A DNA stretch of 38,194 nt from Pseudomonadota bacterium. GTDB taxonomy: Bacteria; Pseudomonadota; Gammaproteobacteria; Xanthomonadales; Rhodanobacteraceae. Position 1 is the first letter of the stretch; each line of letters begins with the position of its first letter. A program made the position numbers and the translations under genes. The stretch covers positions 1 to 38,194 of the forward strand of contig JAKQJM010000055.1 of NCBI GenBank assembly GCA_029561145.1. The letters run 5' to 3'. A model generated the notes under the pieces. It saw nothing but the letters and a program-made list of their open reading frames with translations. It made no database searches and was not told where the DNA came from. Positions 7,986 through 17,309 of the stretch are shown here, piece after piece.

Positions 7986-10175
7986 ATGCAGGCCCGATTG
8001 ATCGCGGCAGCGTTACTGCCGTCTCTGCTCCTCGCCGCTTGCGGTGGTGGGAGCAATAGTCCCCGCGCGGTTGACACGCCGGTCGCAACCAACTCTGACG
8101 GATCTCCGGTCACCGCGGTCATCACGGCTCGATTCGATCCTTCCAACGGCGTCGTGCCATTCCCGACCAACCTGTTGCTGTCGGGCACCACGGATCTGAC
8201 CCTGAATATCCCGGTCGCCAATCCGGCCAATTTCGGTGATCCGAAAGTGGCCATGAACGCACTGGACGGATTCAGCACGGTCTCGCCGATGACGACTTCG
8301 TTCTCGACACCGCCACGACCGAGCAGCCTGGTCGCCGGATCGACGGTGCGCGTCTTCCAGGTCACCCTCAGCGGCCCTGGCGGTGGCGTTACGGGACTGA
8401 CCCGCGAGTTGCAGGCCAACGTCGATTTCGTCGTCGCGCTGACCAGTTCGGATGCCGCCCGCCGCACGCTGGCCGTGGTTCCGACCAAGCCACTGCAGCA
8501 GCTCAGTTCCTACCTCGTCGTGCTGACCAATGGCATCACCGACAACGCCGGCAACGACGCCACGCCGGACCAGACCTATTTCCTCGCCAAGCGCACCACG
8601 GCCTTGTGCATCAACGGCGTCTCGCAGGAGCCCTTGCTGCCGAATGCGACCGCCTGTGCGCTCGAACCGCTGCGCCGCCTGACCAATTCACAGGAGGCGG
8701 CCGCCGCCGCCGCGGGCATTTCGCCGAGCAAGATCGTGTTGTCCTGGGTAGCGACCACGCAGGGCGTCACGCCGGTCCTCGGCGCCGTGCAGGCACGCAC
8801 CGCGCAGACTCCTGCTGCAGCGACCCAGATCGCACCGACCGGGCTGACGCTCGCCGGGATCAGTCCGTCCCTGCCGCCGATCGCCGACGTCTATATCGGC
8901 ACGATCGACCTGCCGTACTACCTCGCCGCGCCGACGCAGGCGGCGCCAACCGCGCCACTGACCGGATTCTGGCGTGCTGCGCCCGGCGCGTACATTCCGC
9001 CGTTCGCCGGCCAGCTCGATCCGACCTCGACCTTCGTGACCTTCGCCAACCCGCTGCCAGTTGCCGGCTCGACGCAGAAGGTACCCTTGCTGTTGACGAT
9101 CCCGAACGCGGCATCCGGCAAGACCAAGCCCGCCGCGGGCTGGCCGATCGTTATCTACCAGCACGGCATCACGCGTGATCGCACCGACATGTTTGCCGTG
9201 GCCGGCACGCTGGCCTCGCAGGGCTTCGCGGTCATCGCGATCGACGCGCCGCTGCATGGCATCACCAGCGCTGCCAACCAACTGAACATCGCCAACACGC
9301 CGTTCGCCGCCCTCGGTGCACGCGAGCGCACGTTCAATCTCGACCTCTCGAACAACACCACCGGCGCCTCGGGGCCGGACGGCGTGATCGATTCGTCGGG
9401 AACCTATTTCATCAACCTGACCAGCCTGCTGACCTCGCGCGACAATATCCGCCAGGCGGTCGCCGACCTGCTCGTGCTTGCCCGCGCGATTCCGAGCTCG
9501 CACTACTCGGCAGGCGGAACCGATTTCGATGGATCCCGTATCGCCTTTGTCGGGCAATCGCTCGGCGGCATCATCGGCACCGTGTTCATGGGCGTGAATC
9601 CCGACGCGCAGGTTGCCCTGCTGAACGTGCCGGGTGGCGGCATTGCACGCCTGCTCGAGGCTTCGCCGACGTTCGGCCCGCGCATTCGCGCCGGCCTTCT
9701 GGCCGCTGCAGGCCTGAGCCCCGGCACGCCGGACTACGACGCGTTCTTCGGCGCTGCGCAGACCGTCATCGACTCGGCCGATCCGGTCAACTGGGCGCTG
9801 GCAGCCAACAACAGCCTGCTCGGCTCGAAGCGCCTGCTGCTGCAGGAAGTCGTCGGTGGCGGGACCGGAACGCCGGAGCAGACGATGACCGATCAGGTCA
9901 TCCCGAACTCGGTTGCCGGTGCGCCGCTTTCCGGCACCGAACCGCTGATCCGCACACTTGGCCTCGCCACGATCACACAGACGACGCAGTCGGCCAGCGG
10001 GATTCGTGGCGTCGTCCGCTTCACCCAGGGTAATCATGGTTCGCTGCTGAGTCCGTCGGGGCCAACGGGATCGCCCGCCACAACCGCCGAGATGCAGGGC
10101 GAAATGGCCAGCCTGCTGGTCAGCCAGGGTGCTGCGGTGCAGGTCAGCAATCCTTCCGTCATTCGTACGCAATAA
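7986..10175 (+). CDS. VolA-type extracellular lipase / lysophospholipase lipoprotein
   Basis: A 729-residue predicted lipoprotein: the signal sequence ends in LLLAAC, so Cys20 would be lipidated. The N-terminal part (FDPSNGVVPFPTNLL, then an immunoglobulin-like region) matches the bacterial virulence-factor lipase N-terminal domain of VolA/Pla-1-like surface lipases. The catalytic alpha/beta-hydrolase part shows the oxyanion segment IYQHGITRDRTDMF, nucleophile S525 in GQSLGG, probable acid D636 in DQVIPN and H684 in QGNHGSLLSP. Vibrio VolA releases fatty acid from external lysophosphatidylcholine; here the substrate is unknown. The ATG at 7986 follows AAGGGGA by 5 bases and gives the best signal peptide; ATGs at 7968 and 7971 are less likely. 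First gene of the five-gene cluster, 23 bp before DUF1302. Confidence 0.85.
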   Translation: MQARLIAAALLPSLLLAACGGGSNSPRAVDTPVATNSDGSPVTAVITARFDPSNGVVPFPTNLLLSGTTDLTLNIPVANPANFGDPKVAMNALDGFSTVSPMTTSFSTPPRPSSLVAGSTVRVFQVTLSGPGGGVTGLTRELQANVDFVVALTSSDAARRTLAVVPTKPLQQLSSYLVVLTNGITDNAGNDATPDQTYFLAKRTTALCINGVSQEPLLPNATACALEPLRRLTNSQEAAAAAAGISPSKIVLSWVATTQGVTPVLGAVQARTAQTPAAATQIAPTGLTLAGISPSLPPIADVYIGTIDLPYYLAAPTQAAPTAPLTGFWRAAPGAYIPPFAGQLDPTSTFVTFANPLPVAGSTQKVPLLLTIPNAASGKTKPAAGWPIVIYQHGITRDRTDMFAVAGTLASQGFAVIAIDAPLHGITSAANQLNIANTPFAALGARERTFNLDLSNNTTGASGPDGVIDSSGTYFINLTSLLTSRDNIRQAVADLLVLARAIPSSHYSAGGTDFDGSRIAFVGQSLGGIIGTVFMGVNPDAQVALLNVPGGGIARLLEASPTFGPRIRAGLLAAAGLSPGTPDYDAFFGAAQTVIDSADPVNWALAANNSLLGSKRLLLQEVVGGGTGTPEQTMTDQVIPNSVAGAPLSGTEPLIRTLGLATITQTTQSASGIRGVVRFTQGNHGSLLSPSGPTGSPATTAEMQGEMASLLVSQGAAVQVSNPSVIRTQ

Positions 10176-10198
10176 CCGATCTGGAACCGGAGTCCCAC

Positions 10199-12097
10199 AT
10201 GAAGACTTGCAAAACCCTCCAGAGCGGTACGCGCACGCGCAGTCCCGCTTTGTCCACCCTCTCGGTCGCCCTCGCGCTCGCCCTGGCCGGTGTTGCCAGC
10301 CAGGCGCAGGCGTTCGAATTCGGCGAACAGGACGGCTTCAACGGCACCGTCAACACGACGATCGGCTACGGTATCGGCTGGCGTACCCAGGATGCGTCCG
10401 ACGATCTCGTCGGCAAGGCGCAGTTCAATCCCCTGGTCAGCGCGCTCGGTCTCGGCAGCGCGCTGCAGCGGGAAGCGCAAGGCCGCTATTCGGTCAACGG
10501 CGATGACGGTGACCTGGCCTACGAAAAATGGTCGCCGATCTCGAACGCGGTGAACGCCACGGTCGAACTCAGTCTGCGTTACGGCGCGAACTGGGGTGGC
10601 TTCGTCCGCGCCACCGCGTTCTACGACTTCGAGAACAACGATCGCGACAACCTTTCCGAATCGGCCAAGGCCCGCGTCGGCACGCAGTCGCGCATCCTCG
10701 ATGCCTTCATCTTCCACGATTTCGAGATCGGCGGACGCCAGGCCACCGTGCGTTTTGGCCGACAGGTGGTCAGCTGGGGCGAAAGCACCTTCATCCAGGG
10801 CGGCATCAACGCGATCAACCCGGTCGATGTGTCGAAGCTGCGCGTGGCCGGTTCCGAGCTCAAGCAGGCGTTCCTGCCGGTCAACATGCTGTGGGGTTCG
10901 TACAATTTCGCGGACAACTTCTCGGGTGAGGCGTTCTACCTGCTCGACTTCCAGAAGACCGATCCCGATCCGGTCGGCACCTACTTCTCGACCAATGACT
11001 TCGCCGTCATCGGCGGTCGTTACGTGATGCTGAACTTCGGTACCGTGCCGCAGCCGGTGATCAACCCGGACCTGTACGTCGAGGTCTGTGGCGGCAACTA
11101 TGCCGCCAGCGACACCGGCTTGCCGGCCAACCTCGTTGCGGCCGGCTGCAGTGCCGCGTTCCCGCGCAGCAAGACGCGACTGGCAAGGGATGCGGGCCAG
11201 GGTGGTTTTGCCCTGCGCTATCTCGCCGAGAGCCTGAACAATACCGAGTTCGGTTTCTACGCGATGAACTACCACAGCCGCCTGCCGCTGATCAGCGGCA
11301 TCTCGGTCACCGGCCAGGCGCCGAATACGGGATCGGTCTTCACCGAGTATCCCGAGAACATCCACCTGTTCGGTGTCAGCTTCAACACCCAGCTCGAAGC
11401 CAGTGGCATCGCCCTGCAGGGTGAATTGAGCTACCGGCCGAACCAGCCGTTCCAGGTCGATGACGTCGAACTGCTGTTTGCCGGCCTTTCGCCGCTCAAT
11501 GTGCTGATTCCACAGCCCTATCTGCGCTTCGTCAGCCAGCTTGGAAACTATGCGCCGGGTACCGAGATCCCGGGTTACGAGCGGCACAAGATCGCCCAGT
11601 TGCAGTTCACCGGCACCAAGGTGTTCGGACCTGGCAACTGGGTGGGTGCGGACCAGGTCGCCGTGGTCGGCGAGGTCGGATTCACCAATGTGGATCTGCC
11701 CGGCAACCTGCGTTTCAACGGCGACGGCACCGACACCGGTGGCGGTGGCGACGTCACTTCGGGTGTGGGCCGCAATCCGATTACCCAGGTCGGCGGTTTC
11801 CCGACGCGGTTCTCGTGGGGCTATCGAATCGCTGCGCGCGCCGACTACAACAATGTCTGGGGCAGCCCGATCAACCTGTCGCCACGCATCGCTTTCAATC
11901 ATGACGTCAACGGCACCACTCCGGGACCGGGCGGCAGCTTCGTCGAGGATCGCAAGTCCGTCACGATCGGCACCGAGGCGAATTACCTGAGCAAGTGGGT
12001 ATTCGATATCGCCTACACCAATTTCTTTGGTGGCGGCTCGTTCAACCTGATCCATGATCGCGATTTCGTCCAGATCGCTGCCCGCTACTCGTTCTGA
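10199..12097 (+). CDS. DUF1302 family outer-membrane beta-barrel protein
   Basis: A 632-residue exported protein with a Sec signal peptide ending AQA before FEFGEQDGF (cleavage near residue 39). The mature part is rich in alternating aromatic strands, Gly and Asn (for example RFGRQVVSWGESTFIQGGINAINPVD), and ends in an aromatic C-terminal strand RYSF, as expected for a barrel assembled by BAM. DUF1302 proteins are recurrently encoded beside DUF1329 proteins, YCF48-like propellers and RND pumps. Their molecular role is not settled to my knowledge; a hydrophobic-compound channel is inferred. GGAG lies 8 bases before the ATG. The gene lies between the lipase (23 bp upstream) and DUF1329 (10 bp downstream). 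Confidence 0.9.
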   Translation: MKTCKTLQSGTRTRSPALSTLSVALALALAGVASQAQAFEFGEQDGFNGTVNTTIGYGIGWRTQDASDDLVGKAQFNPLVSALGLGSALQREAQGRYSVNGDDGDLAYEKWSPISNAVNATVELSLRYGANWGGFVRATAFYDFENNDRDNLSESAKARVGTQSRILDAFIFHDFEIGGRQATVRFGRQVVSWGESTFIQGGINAINPVDVSKLRVAGSELKQAFLPVNMLWGSYNFADNFSGEAFYLLDFQKTDPDPVGTYFSTNDFAVIGGRYVMLNFGTVPQPVINPDLYVEVCGGNYAASDTGLPANLVAAGCSAAFPRSKTRLARDAGQGGFALRYLAESLNNTEFGFYAMNYHSRLPLISGISVTGQAPNTGSVFTEYPENIHLFGVSFNTQLEASGIALQGELSYRPNQPFQVDDVELLFAGLSPLNVLIPQPYLRFVSQLGNYAPGTEIPGYERHKIAQLQFTGTKVFGPGNWVGADQVAVVGEVGFTNVDLPGNLRFNGDGTDTGGGGDVTSGVGRNPITQVGGFPTRFSWGYRIAARADYNNVWGSPINLSPRIAFNHDVNGTTPGPGGSFVEDRKSVTIGTEANYLSKWVFDIAYTNFFGGGSFNLIHDRDFVQIAARYSF

Positions 12098-12107
12098 GGT
12101 AATACCC

Positions 12108-13493
12108 ATGACACTGATGAAGAAAGCAGGACTCGCCGCACTCATCGCCACGACCATGCTGGCGAATGCGGCGTTGGCCAAGGTCAGCGCCGACGAGGCC
12201 AGGAAGCTCGGAGTGAGCGGTACACCGCTGACTCCGATGGGCGCCGAACGCGCCGGCAACAGCGATGGCTCGATTCCGGCATGGACCGGCGGCATCACCC
12301 AGCCGCCCGCCGGATACAAGGTCGGCATGCATCACCCGGATCCGTTCGCGGGCGACAAGCCGCTGTTCACGATCACCGCGAAGAACTACAAGGATTACGG
12401 CGACAAGCTCTCGGTCGGCCAGATCGGCATGTTCGCGAAGTACCCCGAATGGCGCATGGTGGTCTACCCGACGCGTCGCTCGGCCTCGAACCCGCAGCGC
12501 ACCTACGAGATGACGATGAAGAACGCGCTGACCGGCGAACTGGTCGGCGACGGTGATGGCGTGGCCAAGGTCGCCGAAGGTATCCCGTTCCCGATTCTCG
12601 ACAGCGATCCGGTGAAGGCTGGCGAGCAGGCGATGTGGAACCACAAGCTGAAGTACAAGGGTGTCTCGGCGCGGCGCTGGGCGAACCAGGCCCCGGTCAC
12701 GGCTACCGGCAAGTACGTCATGGTCCGCATCAAGGAAGAGTTGCTGGGTCTGTACTACCGGCAGGGCGCGACGCTCGCCGACATCAACAACATCCTGATC
12801 TATTTCTATCAGGAAGTCGTTTCGCCGCCGCGTCTGGCCGGTCAGGTCCTGCTCGTGCACGAAACGCTGAACTCGCAGATCGGGCCGCGCCAGGCCTGGG
12901 TCTACAACCCCGGCCAGCGTCGCGTGCGTCGCGCGCCGAACATCGTCTACGACAACCCCGGAACGGCGGCCGACAACCTGCGCACGACCGACATGACCGA
13001 CATGTTCAACGGCTCGCTCGCCCGCTTCGATTGGAAGCTGGTCGGCAAGCGCGAGATGCTCGTGCCTTACAACTCGTACAAGGCCCACAGTGCCGACAGC
13101 AAGGTCGAGGCGATGCTCAAGCCCGGTTTCGTCGATCCGGATTATCTGCGCTACGAGCGTCATCGCGTCTATGTCGTCGAGGCCACGGTCAAGCCCGGCC
13201 AGCGCCACATCAATCCGCGTCGCACGTTCTATCTGGACGAGGACAGCTGGCAGATCCTGACCGTCGACCACTACGATGCACAGGGCAACATCTGGCGCTA
13301 CTCCGAGGCACCGAGCGTCAACTACTACGAAGTGCCGGTGTTCTGGTCGACCCTCGAGGATCACCATGACCTGAAGTCTAGCCGCTACATCGCAGTCGGC
13401 CTCGACAACCAGGATGACATGTACGACTTCTCGTTCCAGACCACGCCCGACATGTTCTCGCCGCAATCGCTTCGTCAGCGCGGAATCCAGTAA
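12108..13493 (+). CDS. DUF1329 family periplasmic protein (LolA/LolB-like fold)
   Basis: A 461-residue protein with a signal peptide (MTLMKKAGLAALIATTMLA, cleaved after ANAALA). Family landmarks are ADEARKLGxxLTPxGAExAGN near the mature start, IPAWTGGI, and a large beta-rich domain with RRTFYLDEDSWQILTVDHYD toward the end. DUF1329 is related to the LolA/LolB half-barrel that cradles acyl chains, so a lipid shuttle across the periplasm is the natural inference. The start is the ATG at 12108, behind GAGGT, and not the in-frame upstream ATG at 12054 that lies inside DUF1302. The 10-bp gap to DUF1302 supports co-translation and a stoichiometric pair. Confidence 0.92.
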   Translation: MTLMKKAGLAALIATTMLANAALAKVSADEARKLGVSGTPLTPMGAERAGNSDGSIPAWTGGITQPPAGYKVGMHHPDPFAGDKPLFTITAKNYKDYGDKLSVGQIGMFAKYPEWRMVVYPTRRSASNPQRTYEMTMKNALTGELVGDGDGVAKVAEGIPFPILDSDPVKAGEQAMWNHKLKYKGVSARRWANQAPVTATGKYVMVRIKEELLGLYYRQGATLADINNILIYFYQEVVSPPRLAGQVLLVHETLNSQIGPRQAWVYNPGQRRVRRAPNIVYDNPGTAADNLRTTDMTDMFNGSLARFDWKLVGKREMLVPYNSYKAHSADSKVEAMLKPGFVDPDYLRYERHRVYVVEATVKPGQRHINPRRTFYLDEDSWQILTVDHYDAQGNIWRYSEAPSVNYYEVPVFWSTLEDHHDLKSSRYIAVGLDNQDDMYDFSFQTTPDMFSPQSLRQRGIQ

Positions 13494-13516
13494 CGCCGAC
13501 TCGATGCATTCGCCGT

Positions 13517-13544
13517 CACCATCCCTCGTAGCCGGGGGATGGTG
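13517..13544 (+). other. Hairpin in the DUF1329-YCF48 gap
   Basis: CACCATCCC-N10-GGGATGGTG forms a 9-bp stem in the only sizeable gap (106 bp) of the cluster. There is no T-tract, so it more likely acts as an mRNA processing or stabilising structure, or a partial attenuator, giving barrel and shuttle more expression than propeller and pump. Confidence 0.4.
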
Positions 13545-13599
13545 GCTTCCACGACACCGAGACGATCCAACGGGTCGTCAGCGAAGCACTGGTATCCGC

Positions 13600-14748
13600 A
13601 TGCAACGCTTCAAGCCCCGACTCGCGGTCACCCTGTCCTTGCTCGCCCTTTCGTGTGTGGCTTGCGCACAAGGGTCCGAAAACCCGGCCACGCAAGCACC
13701 CGCAAGCACGCCCGCAGACCCGCTGGACCGACCGGCCGAAGTCATGCCGCTGGCCGACCGATCGCTGATCCTCGATGTGACCAAGGTCGGCGAACGCTAT
13801 GTCGCGGTAGGCGAGCGTGGCCACGTGCTCCTTTCCGATGATGGCGTCGAGTGGACCCAGTCCGCGCATGTTCCCCTGCGCAGTACCCTGACCGCCGTCA
13901 GCGCGATAGGCGCCGATGTCTGGGCGGTTGGACACGATGGTGTCATCCTGCACAGCGGAAACGCCGGAGAGAACTGGGAGATCCAGCGCCACGACCCGCA
14001 CGGCATCCCGGGCGACACCCAGATCGACGAGCTTCGTCAGGGCGTACCGCTGCTCGACGTGCTTTTCACCGACATCAACCACGGCATCGCCATTGGTGCG
14101 TACAGCTTGTTGTTGCGCACCGCCGATGGTGGCAAGACCTGGACCGGTGCGCGCATCAATGCGAAGGATGACGGTGAAACGGCCAACGCCGAACCGGACG
14201 CCAACGCCGGATCGGACGCCCATTCCGACAACGAGTTGCAGAGTTCGGTGTTCAGCGATGACGAACTCAAGATCGGCAGGGAGAGCGACCCGCATCTCAA
14301 CGCGATCGCGCGGACAGGAAGCGGCGGCTATGTGATCGTCGGTGAGCGCGGCGCGCTGTTTCGCTCGCGCGATGGCGGCGAATCCTGGGAGCGCGGTCAG
14401 TTGCCCTACGACGGTTCGATGTTCGGGGTGTTGGGCTATGACGGCCAGCACGTGATCGCGTTTGGCTTGCGCGGACATGTCTTCGAATCCACCGATCTCG
14501 GCGTCAATTGGACCGAAGTGGCGACTGGCACCGAATTGAGCCTGATGGGCGGTGCCGCCACCGCCGATGGCGGCGCGGTCATCGTCGGTGCCAATGGCAT
14601 CGTGCTGCAGCGCGCGCGCGGTTCCGATGCGCTGACCGCGAGCACCCTCACCGCTGCCGGAATCATTGCCAATGTCCTGCCGATCGGTGCCGACGGCGAA
14701 CTGCTGATTGCCAGCGAAAACGGCATCAGCCGCTACCAGCCCAAGTGA
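13600..14748 (+). CDS. YCF48/BNR-type beta-propeller protein, exported
   Basis: A 382-residue protein with an N-terminal signal (LAVTLSLLALSCVACA, type I cleavage near ACA-QG; a lipobox is not canonical). The body is built of repeated blades such as VAVGERGHVLLSDDGVEW, AVGHDGVILHSGNAGENW, IGAYSLLLRTADGGKTW, VGERGALFRSRDGGESW and FGLRGHVFESTDLGVNW. These match the HCF136/YCF48 photosystem-assembly propellers and BNR repeats. An acidic, low-complexity insertion (about residues 188-225) interrupts the propeller. In this gene context it is probably a periplasmic scaffold joining the RND pump to DUF1329/DUF1302. The start is uncertain: the ATG at 13600 begins the signal peptide directly but lacks a strong RBS, and an in-frame ATG at 13504 would add 32 residues. 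Confidence 0.8.
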   Translation: MQRFKPRLAVTLSLLALSCVACAQGSENPATQAPASTPADPLDRPAEVMPLADRSLILDVTKVGERYVAVGERGHVLLSDDGVEWTQSAHVPLRSTLTAVSAIGADVWAVGHDGVILHSGNAGENWEIQRHDPHGIPGDTQIDELRQGVPLLDVLFTDINHGIAIGAYSLLLRTADGGKTWTGARINAKDDGETANAEPDANAGSDAHSDNELQSSVFSDDELKIGRESDPHLNAIARTGSGGYVIVGERGALFRSRDGGESWERGQLPYDGSMFGVLGYDGQHVIAFGLRGHVFESTDLGVNWTEVATGTELSLMGGAATADGGAVIVGANGIVLQRARGSDALTASTLTAAGIIANVLPIGADGELLIASENGISRYQPK

Positions 14749-14758
14749 CGGGGATTCA

Positions 14759-17260
14759 ATGAGCGCAGCCAGTTCCAGCAACAACCCCCCGAACGCCTTC
14801 CATCGCGCCGCCGAACGACTGGTATTCGGCAGCCGACCCGTTGTCCTGATCCTGTTCGCGATCGTCACCGTCGTCCTGACTTACTTTGCCGCGCAGCTGC
14901 GCGTCGATGCGGGCTTCAAGAAGCAGATCCCGCTCAAGCATGAGTACATGCAGACCTTCATCGACTACGAGCAGGAATTCGGCGGCGCCAACCGCGTGCT
15001 CATCGCGGTGATGGACAAGAACGGCGACATGTTCAACCTGCCGTTCTTCCAGACGATGGAACGGATCACGCAGGACGCCAAGGCCATCGACAGCGTCGAC
15101 GAGGCCCGCGTCCGCTCGATCTTCACGCCGAACGTGCGTTTCGTCGAAGTGGTCGAGGACGGCTTCGCCGGCGGCAACGTGATTCCCCAGGACTTCACGC
15201 CGAACAGTGAAGGTTTCGAGGCCAGCGCCGAACAGTTCGCCACGATCAAGGCCAACATGGAGAAGGCCAGCATCGTCGGCCGCCTCGTCGCCAAGGATTT
15301 CTCGGGCGCGATGATCTGGGTGGACCTGGTACCCGAGAATCCCGAAAAGGGTGTCAAGGTCGACTACAACAGGATTGCCGGCCAGCTCGACGAGATCCGC
15401 GCCAGGTACGAGAACGAACACACCACGGTCGCGATCATCGGCTTCGCCAAGATGGTCGGAGACATCACCGCCGGTGCGCAATCGGTGATCTGGTTCTTCG
15501 GCCTGACCATCGTCTTCACCTGGCTGTTGCTTTTCATCTACTCGTCGTCGGTCAAGCTCGCGTCGCTGACCGTGTTCTGCGCGTTGATTTCGGTGGTCTG
15601 GATGCTGGGTGCATTGCGCCTGCTCGGCTTCGGCATCGACCCGATGAACATGCTGACGCCGTTCCTGATCTTCGCCATCGCGGTCAGTCACGGTGAGCAG
15701 ATGATCAACCGCTACCGCGGCGAGATCTTCTTCGGCGGCCTCGAGGAAGGCACGCCGGAGGAACTGTCGCATCGTACCGGCGTCGACCCCGAAACCGCTG
15801 CACGCAGCGCGTTCCGCGCCTTGCTCGTCCCCGGGTCGGTTGCGCTGATTGCCGGATGCATCGGCTTTGCGGCGATCCTCGTGATTCCGATCCGGATCAT
15901 CTTCGAGCTGGCGATCACGGCGACCGTCGGCGTTGCCCTGACCATCCTGACCGATCTGGTCCTGTTGCCGGTACTGCTTTCCTACACGCGCCTGCGCAAC
16001 CTGCCGCGCAAGCGCGCCTATCGCCTGCGCCAGCTGACCCAGTTCGACAAGATCTGGAACGTGCTGGCGAAATTCAGCAAGCCGGTGCCCGCTGCGATCA
16101 TCCTGCTGATCGGCATTGCGATCTGGTTTGCCGCGGAACGCTACGGCGAGCACGTGATGATCGGCGATGCGCAAAAGGGCGTGGCCGAGCTGAGGCCGGA
16201 TGCGCGTTACAACCGCGATGCGGTGCTGATCAGCGACAAGTTCGCTCTCGGCGTCGATATCCTCAACGTGATTGCCGAGGGTCCGCCCTCCGCCTGCACG
16301 GCAAGTTACCCGGCCATGGAGCTGATCGACCGCTTCGCCTGGCATCTGCGCAACGTCGAAGGCGTCGCGCAGGTCATGACCATGCCGATGGCGGCCAAGA
16401 TCGTCAATGCCGGCTGGAACGAGGGCAATGTGCGCTGGCGCGAACTGCCGCGCGATGCCGACACGCTGCGTCTCGATACGCAGGGTTTCGAAACCGATAC
16501 CGGCCTGCTCAATGCCGACTGCAGCGCAATGCCGATCATGGCGTTTCTCACCGATCATCGCGCGACGACGATCGATCGCGTCGTCGATGCAGTGAAGACC
16601 TTCCGCGCCGACAATCACGCCTGGGCCGGCTCCAATGTGAACCTGCAGAAGAAGCTTGCCGAGCAGGCGGCGAGCGGCGAAGGCCTCGAGGGCAATCCCG
16701 ATCAGGTCAACCTGCGCCTGGCGACCGGCAACGTCGGTGTCATGGCAGCAATCAACGACGAGGTTCGCGCGGTCAAGCGCCAGATCCTCTACATGCTCTA
16801 CGCGGCGGTCTTCGTGATGTGCCTGATCAGCTTCCGCAGCCCGCGCGCGGCACTCTGCATCACCTTGCCGCTGGTCCTCGTCACCGAGCTCGGCCATGCG
16901 CTGATGGTGCATCTCGACATCGGCATGAAGATCAATACGCTGACCGTGGTCGCGCTCGGTGTCGGCATCGGTGTCGATTACGGCATCTACATCTTCGCCC
17001 GCATGCGCGAGTCGCTGCTGGCCGGCAAGCCGCTGACCGAGGCATATTTCGCATCGCTGAAAACCACCGGCATCGCGATCTTCTACACCGCCCTGACCCT
17101 CGCCGTCGGCGTCGGCACCTGGGTCTTCTCCGATCTCAAGTTCCAGGCCGACATGGGCGTCATGTTGACCTTCATGTTCGTCGTCAACATGGTCGCCGCG
17201 ATTGTCTTCCTGCCGGCGCTATGTCGCTGGCTGCTGCGCCCGACCGAACGGGCCACCTGA
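14759..17260 (+). CDS. RND-superfamily transporter of the HpnN/MmpL-like hydrophobe exporter group
   Basis: An 833-residue inner-membrane protein with two repeated halves. Each half has one helix, a large periplasmic loop (about residues 45-240 and 470-675) and a bundle of five helices. That size is smaller than drug RND pumps (about 1030) and matches MMPL/HpnN/COG1033 proteins, which need no tripartite outer-membrane channel. The proton-relay region in the second half reads GVGIGVDYGIYIFARMRE; the matching first-half segment reads FAIAVSHGEQMINRYR, so the relay is asymmetric (Asp-Tyr versus Ser-His). GGGGA precedes the ATG at 14759, 10 bp after the propeller gene. It likely powers transfer of a hydrophobic substrate between the inner membrane and the DUF1329 shuttle. 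Confidence 0.9.
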   Translation: MSAASSSNNPPNAFHRAAERLVFGSRPVVLILFAIVTVVLTYFAAQLRVDAGFKKQIPLKHEYMQTFIDYEQEFGGANRVLIAVMDKNGDMFNLPFFQTMERITQDAKAIDSVDEARVRSIFTPNVRFVEVVEDGFAGGNVIPQDFTPNSEGFEASAEQFATIKANMEKASIVGRLVAKDFSGAMIWVDLVPENPEKGVKVDYNRIAGQLDEIRARYENEHTTVAIIGFAKMVGDITAGAQSVIWFFGLTIVFTWLLLFIYSSSVKLASLTVFCALISVVWMLGALRLLGFGIDPMNMLTPFLIFAIAVSHGEQMINRYRGEIFFGGLEEGTPEELSHRTGVDPETAARSAFRALLVPGSVALIAGCIGFAAILVIPIRIIFELAITATVGVALTILTDLVLLPVLLSYTRLRNLPRKRAYRLRQLTQFDKIWNVLAKFSKPVPAAIILLIGIAIWFAAERYGEHVMIGDAQKGVAELRPDARYNRDAVLISDKFALGVDILNVIAEGPPSACTASYPAMELIDRFAWHLRNVEGVAQVMTMPMAAKIVNAGWNEGNVRWRELPRDADTLRLDTQGFETDTGLLNADCSAMPIMAFLTDHRATTIDRVVDAVKTFRADNHAWAGSNVNLQKKLAEQAASGEGLEGNPDQVNLRLATGNVGVMAAINDEVRAVKRQILYMLYAAVFVMCLISFRSPRAALCITLPLVLVTELGHALMVHLDIGMKINTLTVVALGVGIGVDYGIYIFARMRESLLAGKPLTEAYFASLKTTGIAIFYTALTLAVGVGTWVFSDLKFQADMGVMLTFMFVVNMVAAIVFLPALCRWLLRPTERAT

Positions 17261-17309
17261 GGACCGCGACAAAGACAGAGAGTGATCCGGCCCGCGGTCG
17301 GCATGAAAG

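Noticed and set aside
10034-12328. 764-codon open frame on the minus strand
   Set aside because: It lies opposite DUF1302 and DUF1329, has no domain pattern or RBS, and is rich in Arg/Asp/Glu/Val as expected from antisense reading of high-GC genes.
13504-13599. Longer N-terminus for the YCF48-like protein starting at 13504
   Set aside because: It would put 32 non-signal residues before a good signal peptide and would translate through the hairpin; kept only as an alternative.
14756-16912. 718-codon open frame on the minus strand
   Set aside because: Antisense shadow of the RND gene; His/Asp/Arg-rich without a fold signature.
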